Source: Paramacrobiotus metropolitanus
Taxonomy: Eukaryota > Tardigrada > Eutardigrada > Parachela > Macrobiotidae
NCBI RefSeq assembly: GCF_019649055.1
Contig: NW_026570369.1
Coordinates: forward strand, 1-64,000
Reading direction: 5' to 3'
DNA length: 64,000 nt
Made by a program: the position numbers and the translations under genes. The notes under the pieces are model-generated. The model worked only from the letters and a program-made list of their open reading frames with translations. It made no database searches and was not told where the DNA came from. Shown in pieces: positions 23,353 through 34,830 of this stretch; position 1 is the stretch's first letter; every line of letters starts with the position of its first letter.

Positions 23353-26300
23353 ATGAAAAGAATTCGCCTGTCTAAAAAGCACGCATCGAAGTTACTTTCT
23401 CGCATGCACGATGATAATTCCGGCGACCAGAACAGCGCAGCAGATTATTGTGATGCTAGTGAGAATCCTAATGATGACATTAATGAAGTGATTTCGGATC
23501 GCAACATTTCTGATTACGATACAAGCGCATCCGATGCAAGCGCATCAGACACTGAAGAATATTCAGATTGCGACACATGTAAGTATCGGTATAAAAAATA
23601 TAAGTATGTGTTTGTGTATAGACGAGCGACATTCCCTTACTATAGCGGTCCAACCGAACGACCGTACTAGTAATGGTTGGCATTGCGCGAATTCAATTCA
23701 GAAAGCTAATATTAAATTATTCAAAATTACGGCACAGTGCAATATCACATATATCGATGTAACATAGTAACGTATCCGTATTAGTATAATCTTTTAGTCA
23801 ATTTCACAGAGGCATTACCCAAGCGCAGAAACACGAAGTAAAACAATTAAGTACGTAATCATAATCAAATTCACTACTATTCAGTACGTAACACACAAAT
23901 GTAGAATGATCGCAGGACGAGTAACAAGAAGTTATGATTATAATTCGAAACATCGTTGACAAAATCAGAAACTATTCTGTGCTAATAAATCCCACGTTTC
24001 TTTCTCTTAATGGGATGCGACAGTGGGCTATCAGGTTTCGCTGTACTGGTAGGTTTCGGATTATCGGTATCCTTGTCGCCGTCAGTGTTTCCAGTGTCCG
24101 GAATTCTCGTAGCCGGCTCAGGTGCGGGTGACGTTTTTTGTTCATTTGTTTCCGCAGTAGATATTTGTGCTGGTTTTGGCCTGCAAGCGTAGTATAACTT
24201 TTAGTCGCGTAAGCGTAGTATGTTACGCGCAAAAACCACCTATACGATTACGTTAACGAATCACTCGGCATAAAAAATCAAAAGAAGCAAAAAATTGTTT
24301 TACGTATGTCAAATCAGAAGTGCAATAGACGTGGACTTTATCGGTATTAGGACTTACTTTTCAGAGTCTTCTTCGTCAGAGTAGATCACGCCGCGTGCCG
24401 GCTTTATAATGCGACTCCATGGTATGACAACGGACATGCCGCTCTCCCTGCGCCTAGGTTTTTTAGAAACCCGGTAATTTATCACGTTAACAGCGGCTTC
24501 CGTGGGAGCGGTAGCCGTGCAGGGAACGGGCTGGTCAATGTCAGGTTTATCAGACATTTTAAATTATTACAATATTTCAGGCATATAATTTTTAAAATAT
24601 GTCAAATATAACAGTACAGGCACTTCAAAATTTCCAACAAAATTTTTCAAATGTGCGGCTCGATAAGCAATGTATTCGATGTATTACCGTCACTTTTGCT
24701 CTTGTACTTCACACTCAAGCACATACATGCATGGGGCAGTATGGTCACTTTGATTTACATTAATCCATACGTACATACAAGCAATGGAAACATTATACTC
24801 ATTTTCCTAAGTTACCGACAGCTGTGCTGCCTTACAAGACGACTGTGAAATAATTCACTTCTTATCATGCCGATTCTCTGAGAAACACAAGTTTTGTTGA
24901 CCAGACATAATTAATCGACCGAAGCGAAGCGAAGATCAGGTTATCTGAGCTCAATAAAACGGATATGTTTTACGAAGATGTCGGTCACGAAGTCATAACT
25001 TAGGGAAGATAATTAAAGTGCATCATCGGAACGGAGTATTTCCCTAGTCGAAACACCAAAATAAATTTACTAACAATGTGTAAGTGCATAAGCATGTACA
25101 GTACGTCTGTTCAGTGTTTAAATCTTGATGTACAATGCTGTAACTTTAGTCAGTGCTTTGTATGTATGTGGCTCTCCAGGTGTGTAGCTCCAGCCTCCAG
25201 TTACGATTGCATATAAGAAAATTATGGTTAAAAAGATGACTAAGAACTAGAACGATTTTGTACTTGTTATTTCCCCCGTACCAGCACAAAACAAAAAAAC
25301 GATAAAATTCAAGTATTGCAGTTATTAATAGCCTTGTACAATACATAATCAAAACGATTTTTTTAGTTGTCCCATCTTCAAAAGCGGGGTGTTCACATCC
25401 AAACATCCAAAATGATGGCGGTTGGAAAGTTAAAGATGTTTCGGCTATCCTGCTGTATATAGCCAAACAAGCTGGGATTTCCGACATCACCCTTAATAAA
25501 TTACTGAAAGTAATTTCTCTGATCGCAGATAAAAACCGCTTTTATGCTGAAGACAGTCCGTTCCCGGATACGGTAACTAAATTAAAATCTTCGGCGAATC
25601 TGACCACAGAAAACCTGCATGGCGTTGTCAAATTTATGTGTCCAAATGAAGTTCAAACCACTAGGGTGCAAGGAGAAAGAAAAGTGAAACAAGTTCGGTG
25701 CTTTTCTGCATTAACGGAAGTAAATGGCAAATTTGTGTGCGAATGCTGCGGTGCAAATTTCACAAAAAAAGAAGTAGATAAAGATGGAAATTATTTTGTC
25801 ACCAATCCGTTGCAAAACATACTTAGCACTACCATGCAGCAATTTGGAAAATATTGCGGAAGTGTCGAAAGACCAGAGACGTCCATGCGCGATGTTCGAG
25901 ATGGCTTGCGTTTCCAGAAACTAAATGCCGGTTCGGATGACCTGGTGATAGTGATGCACAGCGACGGTGCTGTGTTGAGCAAAAGCACCAACAAGAAACT
26001 GTATCTCATGTTTACCCAGTGCCTAAATGTACCGCTTGGATTACGCCTACCAGTATGGTTTTTGCACACTATCTGGGCAGGAAGCGAACTTCCGAAAGAC
26101 AGGGAGCCGTTCTTGATAGAGCTTGTAAACCAAATCAAAGTTTGTCAAAAAAACGAAGAAAGTTTTTCACCTGTAAGTGATTACGTTTAGGAAAAACGCA
26201 TGAATTTATGTTGCCGCACTGCGACGCTAACCAGGGCAGATCTTCTGGGTAAATATTATGGGAAAATCATCTTAAGTTCTTAGATTCCTAAGATTTAGAT

Positions 26301-29057
26301 GCCTTAGATTTCTTAGATTTCTTAGATTTCTTAGATTTCTTAGATTTCTTAGATTTCTTAGATTTCTTAGATTTCTTAGATTTCTTAGATTTCTTAGATT
26401 TCTTAGATTTCTTAGATTTCTTAGATTTCTTAGATTTCTTGTTTCTTAGATTTCTTAGATTTCTTAGATTTCTTAGATTTCTTGATTTCTTAGATTTCTT
26501 AGATTTCTTGATTTCTTACATTTCTTGATTTCTTACATTTCTTAGATTTCTTACATTTCTTACATTTCTTACATTTCTTACATTTCTTAGGTTTCTTAGA
26601 TTACTTAGATTTCTTAGATTTCTTAGATTTCTTAGATTTCTTAGATTTCTTAGATTTCTTAGATATCTTAGATTTCTCACATTTCTTACATTTCTTACAT
26701 TTCTCTATAATCTTGTTGTCAATGAAAGAAATTGCGGGGTGATCACAGGGGACGGTTAGTAAAGCAGACGCTAGCCGAAATGCTTATCTGAAATGAGCAA
26801 GGGCGAAAAGGGGTAAACGACCAAAGTGATCGGTAGCCGGCGGACGCCAACAAAACGTGCAAACATGCTTCTTGTAGCCGTTGTTGCACTGCCCACAAAA
26901 TAAAGAATCAGGACATAACTTGCACCACATGTACCCTAAGACTGTAATGAGCATTAGGCACATATAGATAGTGTTCTTACCTTCTCATATAAATCGTTCC
27001 AAAACTCGATTTATCAAAAACTGTAGATGAAGCTACTTTTTTTCAATATATTAAGGTTACTATATAGTAGGTTGGGTAAACTTTTATCTCATAAAATCAG
27101 ACCCAAAGGTACACAATTTTTAAAACTCTGTAATCAAAAAATTGTTTCATTAGCCTTGTAAGATATTTCCATTGAAAGGAGTTGGCTACTGTAGAATGAT
27201 AAAAGTAATAATAACAGTATTGCACAATTTTGCTATACATAAAATTTTGTTATTTGAAACCCAGAAAATTTGCCCTGTTAAATCATAGTATTAAAGGTCA
27301 CCATTTTTATTGTCAAAACGTTTTTGTTTAGATCTGTTGGAACGATGGCGAGAATGACCATCAGTCGCAAGTTTTGCTGCATTCACGTAGCTGACACACC
27401 GGAGAGATCAGCAGTTTCTGGGCAGCTTTCTCACAGCGCGAAACAGTCGTGTATGTACTGTCTTCAAGTCGGTTTATGCATAAACCACAGGATTTGTTTT
27501 CCCCATGATCCAAATGCGGAATTAAAAACACACGAGAAGTTGATAGAAGCGGCGACAATTTGGCAAACTATGAACACCAAACAACGTAATGTTGCTCTGA
27601 AAGAGCATCTCACATCAGGAATAAAGCGGCCTACTGTCCTATCACAAATTCAAGAGTTCGATTTAGTGGAAGGATTTGTTTTGGACGTCATGCACCAGTT
27701 TGACGAAGGTGTTACCAAGTATCTGTTAAGCTTATTATGCGAGCAAGACTCAGCAATACCGTTGACAAAAGCCCAAAAACAAGAGATTAACAGACGCTGG
27801 ATGAAAATCATCATTCCAGCGCATCACAACCGACCGCCCCGAGACATAGGAGAATACAAAAGGATGAAAGCGCATGAACTGCGCTTTTTTATGCAACATG
27901 CGGCGCCTTATATATTAAAGGATATTGTGCCAATTAGCGTATACGAAGTGTTTTGTCACGCTTCGCGGATTATTTGGCTGTGCACTAAAGAAACGATTTC
28001 ACCCGTGGATATTGTTGAACTTCGTGGTCACTGTTATCAGTTTTTGGAGTCATTTCAAAAATGTTTTGGGATTTCCGAAATGAAATATTCCGTCCATTTA
28101 ACGCAGCATATTGCATACGCTGTTGAGTTATTCGGACCGTTGCACATCTTGTCTTGCTATGGACCGGAACACCATATCGGAAAAATATCCAGAAATGTTC
28201 TCGCAATGCAGAATACTGCCAAGCACATAATGAATAACTCCAATATACTCACTGCTTGCGCCATTAAATTAAACGAAGCGCGAGTTAATTGCCGCGTGGA
28301 CAGTGATGTTCGGGAGGTCATCTGTTCGGTGCTCGCAATACCACGGTAAAGAAATTAACAACATTTGTTATTTAGTTGATTATACACTGTAGATATCTAC
28401 TGCTGGCTTTGGGAACTAAATCCGTTAAAGTCACTAAAAAGCAATCATCACAAGGACAGAAATTAACCTATATACATTAAAAATTATATGTAATGCAAAC
28501 CTTAAAATTTTAGGGAAATTGATTCTTCCCTGCAGTCACCGTCACCCAACCGATGCACATTTATCGGCAAGGCAAGCCCGGTTAATGCGGAACATCCGAT
28601 TACTCAGCTGTTAAGCGGTCGACTGCACCGTGCAGCTGCTGGTTCTGATCAGCAGTTCCAAGCATTCACATTCCAGCGCTGTCGTGTGGAGAATGGTATC
28701 TTCGTTCGCACACGAGTAAAAAATGCGGGTTACTCGAGAAACGAAAGTATAGTTATTACTACGAATGGCGACCTTATTGCAGTTGATTACGTAATTGCGA
28801 TCGTTGATGAAGAGAACACGAGAGTCTGTGACTCATTCCTGTGCGCTCGCCGTTTGCTCCCTAATGACAGCCAGAGTTTGATTGCTGGCACGCACAATGT
28901 ACCGATTCACCATATTTTCCCAGCCACACTGGACGAGAATTCGGATCTCGCTTTGTTTGACACCAAGTTAATTAGTAAACAGCTGGTGCTGTTGCGGGAA
29001 CCGCAAAATGGACAGTATATTGTTAGCCCACCTTCCAATCACTTTAGATTGTCCTAA
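23353..29057 (+). CDS. TNP2-type (CACTA/EnSpm-related) transposase-derived protein, four exons, about 862 aa
   Basis: Exons 23353-23578, 25367-26172, 27332-28345 and 28514-29057 join in matching phase. Exon 1 is basic then very acidic (MKRIRLSKKHASKLL, then DYDTSASDASASDTEEY). Exon 2 has a CxxC knuckle (FVCECCGANF) and the catalytic-core start of TNP2 transposases (LVIVMHSDGAVLSKSTNKKL, LRLPVWFLHTIWAG). Exon 3 has DTPERSAVSGQLSHSAKQSC, CMYC, FVLDVMHQFDEGVTKYLLSL, KYSVHLTQHIAYAVELFGPL and a C-terminal half typical of the family. Exon 4 carries the downstream module (RCRVENGIFVRTRVKN). The only break is one extra T in a T4 run at 27371-27374. Three introns, a nested gene and near-intactness suggest a domesticated transposase rather than a fresh transposon. 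No CACTA-type ends were found. Confidence 0.78.
23982..24557 (-). CDS. Nested small proline-rich nuclear protein (2 exons, 132 aa)
   Basis: This lies entirely inside intron 1 of the TNP2-derived gene on the opposite strand. Exon 1 (24358-24557) begins MSDKPDIDQPVPCTATAPTE, contains basic SKKPRRRESG and SRIIKPARG, and ends in acidic SDEEDSEK at a GTAAGT donor in phase 2. Exon 2 (23982-24180) follows a TTGCAG acceptor in matching phase and is rich in Pro, Thr, Asp and Asn (NTDGDKDTDNPKP), ending IKRKKRGIY with a basic nuclear-localisation-like cluster. The total is exactly 133 codons with no defect. No family is recognised; the composition suggests an intrinsically disordered nuclear protein. 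Confidence 0.6.
26276..26705. repeat. Minisatellite of 9-bp units (TTAGATTTC)
   Basis: About 430 bp of TTAGATTTC units with variants (TTACATTTC, 8-bp TTGATTTC) in blocks: a homogeneous left half, a central mixed ACATTTCTT block, and a right half back to TTAGATTTC. It is wholly inside intron 2 of the TNP2-derived gene, starting about 100 bp after the donor, so it does not affect the protein. A strong purine/pyrimidine bias makes replication slippage likely. Confidence 0.95.
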
Positions 29058-29489
29058 CTGGCTCGGATTGTTTGTTCCGGATGTAACCCTACGTTATTAC
29101 AGTAAAATGATGTTGAAATGTGCGATAATTATAGCAGGATTCGCTGCAAAAGGGTTATTTGCTTTTAAAGCGGCTAATTTCGCATTTGCTGTAATTCGCT
29201 AATTATAGTGCCAATTTGCAACCTATTGTCCGTCACCTTTTGGCTTTTGCCACCTTTTGTCAAACCGTAACATTTCTTCTGTTTGTCTAACAAATTCTGT
29301 TCTGTCGTTATCAATTATGTGCCAATGGAGATAAAAATGGTACTTGTCAGACGTTATCAGTCGGTGCGGATCGTGATCTTAGCGAACCGATAGACACTAT
29401 AGTGTAACACATGGCAATTTCTGTGATCCCCTCATGCGAAACACACAGACTTTTCCTTTCACATACATAGTATTAATAGGGTGTAAAAA

Positions 29490-29995
29490 TACTCCTGGCC
29501 TCTGATGTGGTTATTACCTGTCGAAGCCTTCAAACTTTGTATGTTTATTACTTACCGGTACGTACTATTTTAGCTTCGCTGATGAGAAAATTATGCGTCA
29601 GTTAAGTTACCTTATGGGTCCAGTTCATGGTAAAAATTGTGACACTTTGAGCTTGAAATTGCATAGTAAGTACAGATACGATGGAGTTGTAGGGAATAAA
29701 TACGTCATAAGGTTACCGGTATTAAACGGAAGTACAGGTAATATCTATATACGGAAGGAAGTACTGTAAGTGCAGTACAGGCCACGCTGTTTATTAAGAA
29801 CGAGAAAAATTTAGCAATTCGCTACCTTAGAACAAAAATGTCGTATATGTAGAAAATCGTTGTATAGCGGCAATAAACTGAACAAAAGAACATGTGTTAT
29901 CACATTTGAATTAAAATTCAAAGGAGACCTAAAGTTCTTAATTATACTACAACTTTGAAAAATTCCGAGTTTGCAAAACAATTTTTGTACATTTA
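29490..29995. repeat. Dispersed repeat pair, copy 2
   Basis: Counterpart of 11740-12345, with the same block order and a near-identical terminal block AATTCCGAGTTTGCAAAACA. One copy lies 5' of the first BTB-Kelch gene; this one lies 3' of the minus-strand BTB-Kelch pseudogene at 30.5-32.7 kb. A minus-strand ORF just to the right (30041-30316) has no recognisable domain. Confidence 0.5.
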
Positions 29996-30526
29996 AAGTC
30001 CAAATATTTAAGCGGTTTTATAATTTGGCAAACAGAAGATTTAAAGAGTTCGATTAGCGGGTGTAACGTTGAACGTTCCGGCCGTTAGTTGTGATACGGA
30101 TCGGGGATGCCGCGGCTTTACCTGCTGGCATATGCAGTAGTTTGTAAAGGCCAGTCGCCGTAAACTTTTTAATATTGCTCTCCCATAAGTTAGTTTTGAA
30201 AGATTTTTTGCAAGTTCATAAAAAGTTACGCCTTTCGAATGAAAGAAAAATTGCACACGCGCCATGTCCTTCTTAAAAAAATCTTCGTTTAAACCGAGAC
30301 GGGAAAATTCATACAAAAATGTACTTAATTTGTAGCATACAGAAATTTAACGCCCACAAACCAGAAACATACAAATACGAAGACACATGAAGGAACCTCA
30401 TGAACCAAGTGTACAATAGATGAATGGGTAAAACAAAATGCTTAAAGCAAAGATAAGTGGCCTTACCATTGCACAAGGCCAGCACAAAATGAGAAGCTTA
30501 AAAATCCTAAAGATCAGAGCACAGCA

Positions 30527-32681
30527 TCAGTCATCCAACCCGGTGGGCCATTCCGCTGAACGGTCGTACTCCCAACGGCCGTGCTTCCTGTTATACTGGT
30601 CCGAACACCGGTAAGTGTTCTCGTGCTCGTCGCCGTCGTAACTGCGCTGACATTCCCAACCAGCACACACGGCGGAAACGCCGTGCTGCAGCGGCAGAAA
30701 GACGGTCTTCTGAAAGTAATCCCCTCCCGCCACATCCACCTCAAGCTCCTTCGACATCGGGACATCCACCACGGTCCACTGGTTTGTCTCGGCGTTCTAC
30801 GCTTCAAAGGAAGTCAGCGCCCGTTCCTGCTGGTTGTCCCCGTCGACGTGGGTCGTCCCGCCGTACACCCAAATCTGTCCGTCCTTGATAAAGACGCAGT
30901 GATGACAGCGCGCCACGTTCAGATCCGCGATACGCTCCGTTTGCGACTGGGCGTGGCTCAGGGAGACGCGGTAGCAGGCAGTGGTCGCGTCACCAACGCT
31001 CTCGTCATAGTACAAAGGGTCGTCGTACACACAGCCGCCCGTGAAGTACAGGAAGCCTTGGAAGACGACCACACCGCTGTGATAATGGAGTTTCGCAGGA
31101 TCCTGCCAACTGGTGTGCTTCGTCCACGTGTTGGTCGGGATGTCGTACATTTCCACCATGCCCACCGGTTCGCTCTCGTGCTTCTGATCAAAGTAGCCGA
31201 TAGACAAAAACCAGATTCGGTCGTGCGGCAGGGCATAGGCTTCCATCGACTGACTGTAAACCGAACATCAGCGTAAAATGAAATAATCGTTGTTCCCGGT
31301 ATGTCTAAAGCCGCAGCTACCCATTCTTACCGTTTATAACGGTAATATGCCGCCGCAATATTACCGTCCAAGTTATTGGAAAAGTCCGCAGCTCGTATTC
31401 CCAAGTATAGAAAGGCATCTGGCAAACTCGATGAGCTTGCCCGGAGGCCAAATCGAAGCAGCACCACTGGCGTGCATCTTTCAGAGCACCGTAAACCTCG
31501 GCCTCCACCGCAACCACACCGTGGCTGTATTTGAAGGGCGAATCCGTCATGAGCGTGCGGGTGGCGCCACTGATGCTGTCCATAGCAATCATTTCACTTC
31601 CCGAACCAACAATCAGTTCCCGGCCGACGGCCGCCGCGAAACCGAACAAGACCGCAATCTCCTTCCAACACTCGGCCAGCGTCGTTTGCAGCGGCGAATC
31701 CAGCTTGGTCATTTCGTTGCGGGTGAAATCGAAGCGGAGAAGCCGGTGCGGATCGCCTGCGCGCATGTGGTAGAATATGGCTTCGTTCGGAATGGTCCGC
31801 TTCAGCGACGCCTGACCACCCAGCAGACCGAGGAGTCGGTCGTCACGAATCCGGGTTAATATTTCATGCAGTGGACCTGTTGAGGAGGTTATCAGCGACT
31901 TCATGTCCAAATGATCCCACGCAATACATCCGTCCAACAGCTGATGCAAATGCTGTTTGCGCTCGGTAGCGGTAGAAATACCAGCGCACAATCGCCTGAA
32001 AACGTAATGCGACTGTTACTACGGAAACAAAATATGACGGGCTTGGGGAATTTTCTTTTGGGGCTGACTTTAAAGTTTAAAGCTTCCAAGAAAGCTACTG
32101 ACCTGATACACTGTCGCTTCAGAATCGGGAACAAACCTCATCGGTCAGCAGATCATTGACTTCTTCTGCACTGCACAGAAGAAACACTTCGGAATCGGCA
32201 AACCGACAGCGAAGTGGAAGGTGCTGGATAATCTTCGCTACGGTCGACCTCTCCAACTCCACGAGTCCATCCCGACGTGCCAGACGCCAAAGTCGGTACA
32301 CGTTCTCCGGTCGCTTCATTATTTCGTGCAGTATCTTTCGGCATACTTGACGGCTTCGTCCATCTGCACGTATTTGGCGGCCGTCCACACTCGGACGGCG
32401 TCTTGGCGTTCCACGGCAAACTCGGACTCGACTCTGCTGAGACTCTCCACCAGCTTGACCAGCGTTTCCAGATGGACATTCTCCGGTTGATGCAGCTCGA
32501 TGCTGGCCGAGTCGCGTTCCTGGAAATGTCCACCCAACATGGCGCCGAAGTACGGTGACCCTTGGATGAGTGCGTCTTTGTCCACGGACAGTATTGCACG
32601 GCCGATTCGCAGCAGGAAAATGGTTGGGTTTTTCTGCTGTTGATGGGCCGTCTTTAATTTCTTCGAACAGTTTGTATCCAA
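30527..32681 (-). pseudogene. BTB-BACK-Kelch pseudogene (copy 2)
   Basis: Same three-exon plan as the 12.9-kb gene: 32103-32681, 31331-31995 and 30527-31253, with the splice sites retained. Lesions: the start codon is TTG instead of ATG (AGTATTGGATAC versus ACTATGGATAC in copy 1). One base is missing from an A run near 32332, where the copy at 39.4 kb has AAAA, and a further shift lies near the end of exon 1. Two bases are missing at the start of exon 2 (about 31975). There is an in-frame TAG at 30797-30799 where copy 1 has TAC (Tyr of VYNAE). Exon 2 also lacks the linker present in copy 1. BTB, BACK and Kelch residues are otherwise well kept (FLYFTGGCV; CHHCVFIKDGQIWVYGG; EWPTGLDD). Start loss plus a nonsense codon argue for a real pseudogene rather than assembly error. 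BTB sequence is closest to the copy at 39.4 kb. Confidence 0.85.
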
Positions 32682-32900
32682 TACTGGCGAAGTAGGAAAA
32701 ACTGTACCAAAATTAAAATTGTACGTCGTGGAAAATAGTCAGATCTATTACAGGAATTACCAATAGGTCTAGCTAGAAAATATGGTATGTTAGTAATGTT
32801 ATCAAATAATTCGCAGTTGAAAAGTCTCACTACACTGGAAGTGTGAAAAAGTGAGATTTGCAAAAACAAAACCGATGACTGTCTGCTTTGCGTGCAGTGG
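32682..32900 (-). promoter_or_regulatory. Conserved 5' flank of BTB-Kelch copy 2
   Basis: Read on the minus strand, this contains blocks that recur upstream of copies 3 and 6: ACTTCCAGTGTAGTGA near 32835, CTTTTCAACTGCGAAT, AGATCTGACTATTTTCC near 32735 and ACAATTTTAATTTTGGTAC just before the start. Conservation in three copies on both strands suggests a duplicated core promoter. Confidence 0.55.
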
Positions 32901-33354
32901 TGCACCAGTCTAATGCATGTCCACACTTCTCTGCATGGTACGTACTACTAGTATGTACTGGACGATGCAGGCGTTCGGTGGCGTCGTGCAGGGACCAGCG
33001 CGCTGTCGCCTGCAACAGGAGAGTGGAAGTTTTTAAAAAGTGTTGTCACACTTCCCATTGCAATATACGACTGGAAAACTTATTCGAGAGATTTATCTTT
33101 AGTGAAGTCCTAAAAACAATCTCGAAATAAATAAAAAATTCTCGATTTCTTTTTTTTTTTCATGTTTTAGTTTTAGTATAAAACGGTCGTTCGCTCGACT
33201 TATGCGCTCTGTGATCAGCTATCAATTAATGGGGAGAATCTTGATTTATTATTAGTGATCATTGATCAATTATTGTATATTAATTTTGCCCACTTGGCTG
33301 CTCTAAGAGAATCTGAGAAACTCCAGAAAACGTAATGCACCAACATGATAAACA

Positions 33355-34563
33355 GCGGCTTCTGATTCTGGCATGTACTTTCATCCGTCAACAGGTCCCT
33401 GACCTCATCCAAGCTGTAGCTGAGAGTTTAACCCGTTTAGGTAACTAAGACTATAGTTTCCTGTATGGCCGCTATAGCCGACACACAAAAAAGTCGTTGC
33501 GCCCTCAAGAGACACCAATGGAACCAATGGAACTCTATTGAACCCGATGGAACTGTTGGAACTACTATCTGTTCTTGTACATGTCTTATTGCGCCCTTGT
33601 GTAGTACCAATCCAATGGAACCTATGGAACTCTATTGTAACCCGTTGGAACTGTTGGAACTACTATCTGTTCTTGTACATGTCTTATTGCGCCCTTGTGT
33701 AGTACCAATGGAACCTATGGAACTCTACTGGAACTGTTGGAACTTCTGTAAATCGTCTCATTGCGCCTTTATTTGATTCCAGTGGAACTTATGGAACTCT
33801 ACTGGAACTCGCTGAAACCAAAGGAAGCATTGTTAATACGTTCCAATGGGTTCCAATAGAGTTCCATTGGTTCCATGTATCACGTAAAGGGCGCTATGAG
33901 AAACGTACAGTAGTTCCGACAGTTCCAATGGGTTTCAATACGGTTCCATACGTTCCATTGGTATCATAAGGAGGCGTAACATGAACTTCTGTTGCGGTTT
34001 CATCGGATACTAGCGTAGCTATTTAGTTGGACTGGATGGAACTGGTGGAACTTATGGAACCAGTGGAACTTGTGGAACCATTGGAACTCTAGAGGAACCG
34101 CCTTCTTACCCTAAACGGGTTAATCTATTATGAATCGCTCCAACTCCACGAGTCCATCCCGACGAGCCAAACGCCAAAGACGGTACATATTCTCCGGTCG
34201 CTGCATTATCTCGCGCAAGATTTTCTCGGCCGCTTTCACTGCATTGTCCATCTGCAGGTATTTGGCGGCCATCCACACTCGGACTGCGTCTTCGCGTTCC
34301 ACTGGAAAACCGGAATCTCCTCGGCTGAGACTCTCCACCAGTCTGACCAGCGTTTCCAGATGGACATTATCGGGCTGTTGCAGCTCGATGGTGGCTGAGA
34401 CGCTTTCTTGGAAATGTCCGCCCAGCATGGCGGCGAAGTACGGTGATCCTTCGATGAGGGCGTCTTTATTCACAAACAGTGTTGTCCTGTCGATTCGCAG
34501 CTGGATGGTCGTTGGGTTCTGCTGATGCGCTGACTTAAGTTTCTTCGTACAATTTGCATCCAT
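33355..34563 (-). pseudogene. BTB-BACK fragment (copy 3) split by a piggyBac-like MITE
   Basis: ATG at 34561-34563. The BTB domain (LFVNKDALIEGSPYFAAMLG, NVHLETLVRLVESL) and early BACK (MYRLWRLARRDGLVELER) run intact to 34123. There the reading frame meets a 696-bp insertion and stops within a few codons. Beyond the insertion, 33366-33420 resumes with BACK-like residues (SLDEVRDLLTDES, matching EEITDLLTNEE of copy 1), with a small deletion between the two parts. No repeat-region exons follow, so exons 2 and 3 are gone. The BTB exon itself has no internal lesion and could still make a truncated BTB-only protein. Confidence 0.8.
33428..34123. mobile_element. piggyBac-like MITE made of a TGGAAC minisatellite
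   Basis: The element is bounded by TTAA on both sides (33428-33431 and 34120-34123), followed inwards by perfect inverted ends CCCGTTTAGG and CCTAAACGGG. TTAA target duplication with ends starting CCC is the piggyBac hallmark. The interior is almost entirely diverged TGGAAC/GGAACT units in both orientations (TGGAAC on the left and right, GTTCCA around 33840-33960) plus two about 95-bp direct repeats (33545-33640 and 33640-33735). There is no transposase. It interrupts the BACK segment of BTB copy 3. Confidence 0.85.
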
Positions 34564-34830
34564 AGTCGTGAAACAAGGGAAAATTGTATACAAATCAACG
34601 TTGTGGAAAATAGTCAGATCTAGTAATATACTGTACAAATTACCAACTATTGCAAGCGAGGAGGATATGCGCCGTACCGTCTGTACCTGTACGAAATCAA
34701 ACTATTCGCAGTTAAAAAGTTTAACACTAAACTGGAAGCGTGAAAACGTGTGGTCTGCGGAGCCAGAGTCTGCGCTGTGTGCGCCAATCCACTGTACGTC
34801 CACACACTCCACTGTATGGTATAAGTACGT
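34564..34830 (-). promoter_or_regulatory. Conserved 5' flank of BTB-Kelch copy 3
   Basis: On the minus strand the blocks CACGCTTCCAGTTTAGTG (about 34735), TAAACTTTTTAACTGCGAA (about 34700) and AGATCTGACTATTTTCCAC (about 34610) occur in the same order and spacing as upstream of copies 2 and 6. A GTACGTACTACTA-like block further upstream is shared as well. Confidence 0.55.

Noticed and set aside
26276-26705. Possible CRISPR-like repeat array
   Set aside because: Continuous 9-bp units without spacers in a eukaryotic intron; an ordinary minisatellite.
30041-30316. 91-codon minus-strand ORF downstream of BTB copy 2
   Set aside because: No domain, no splice context and no paralogue in the window; kept only as a mention.
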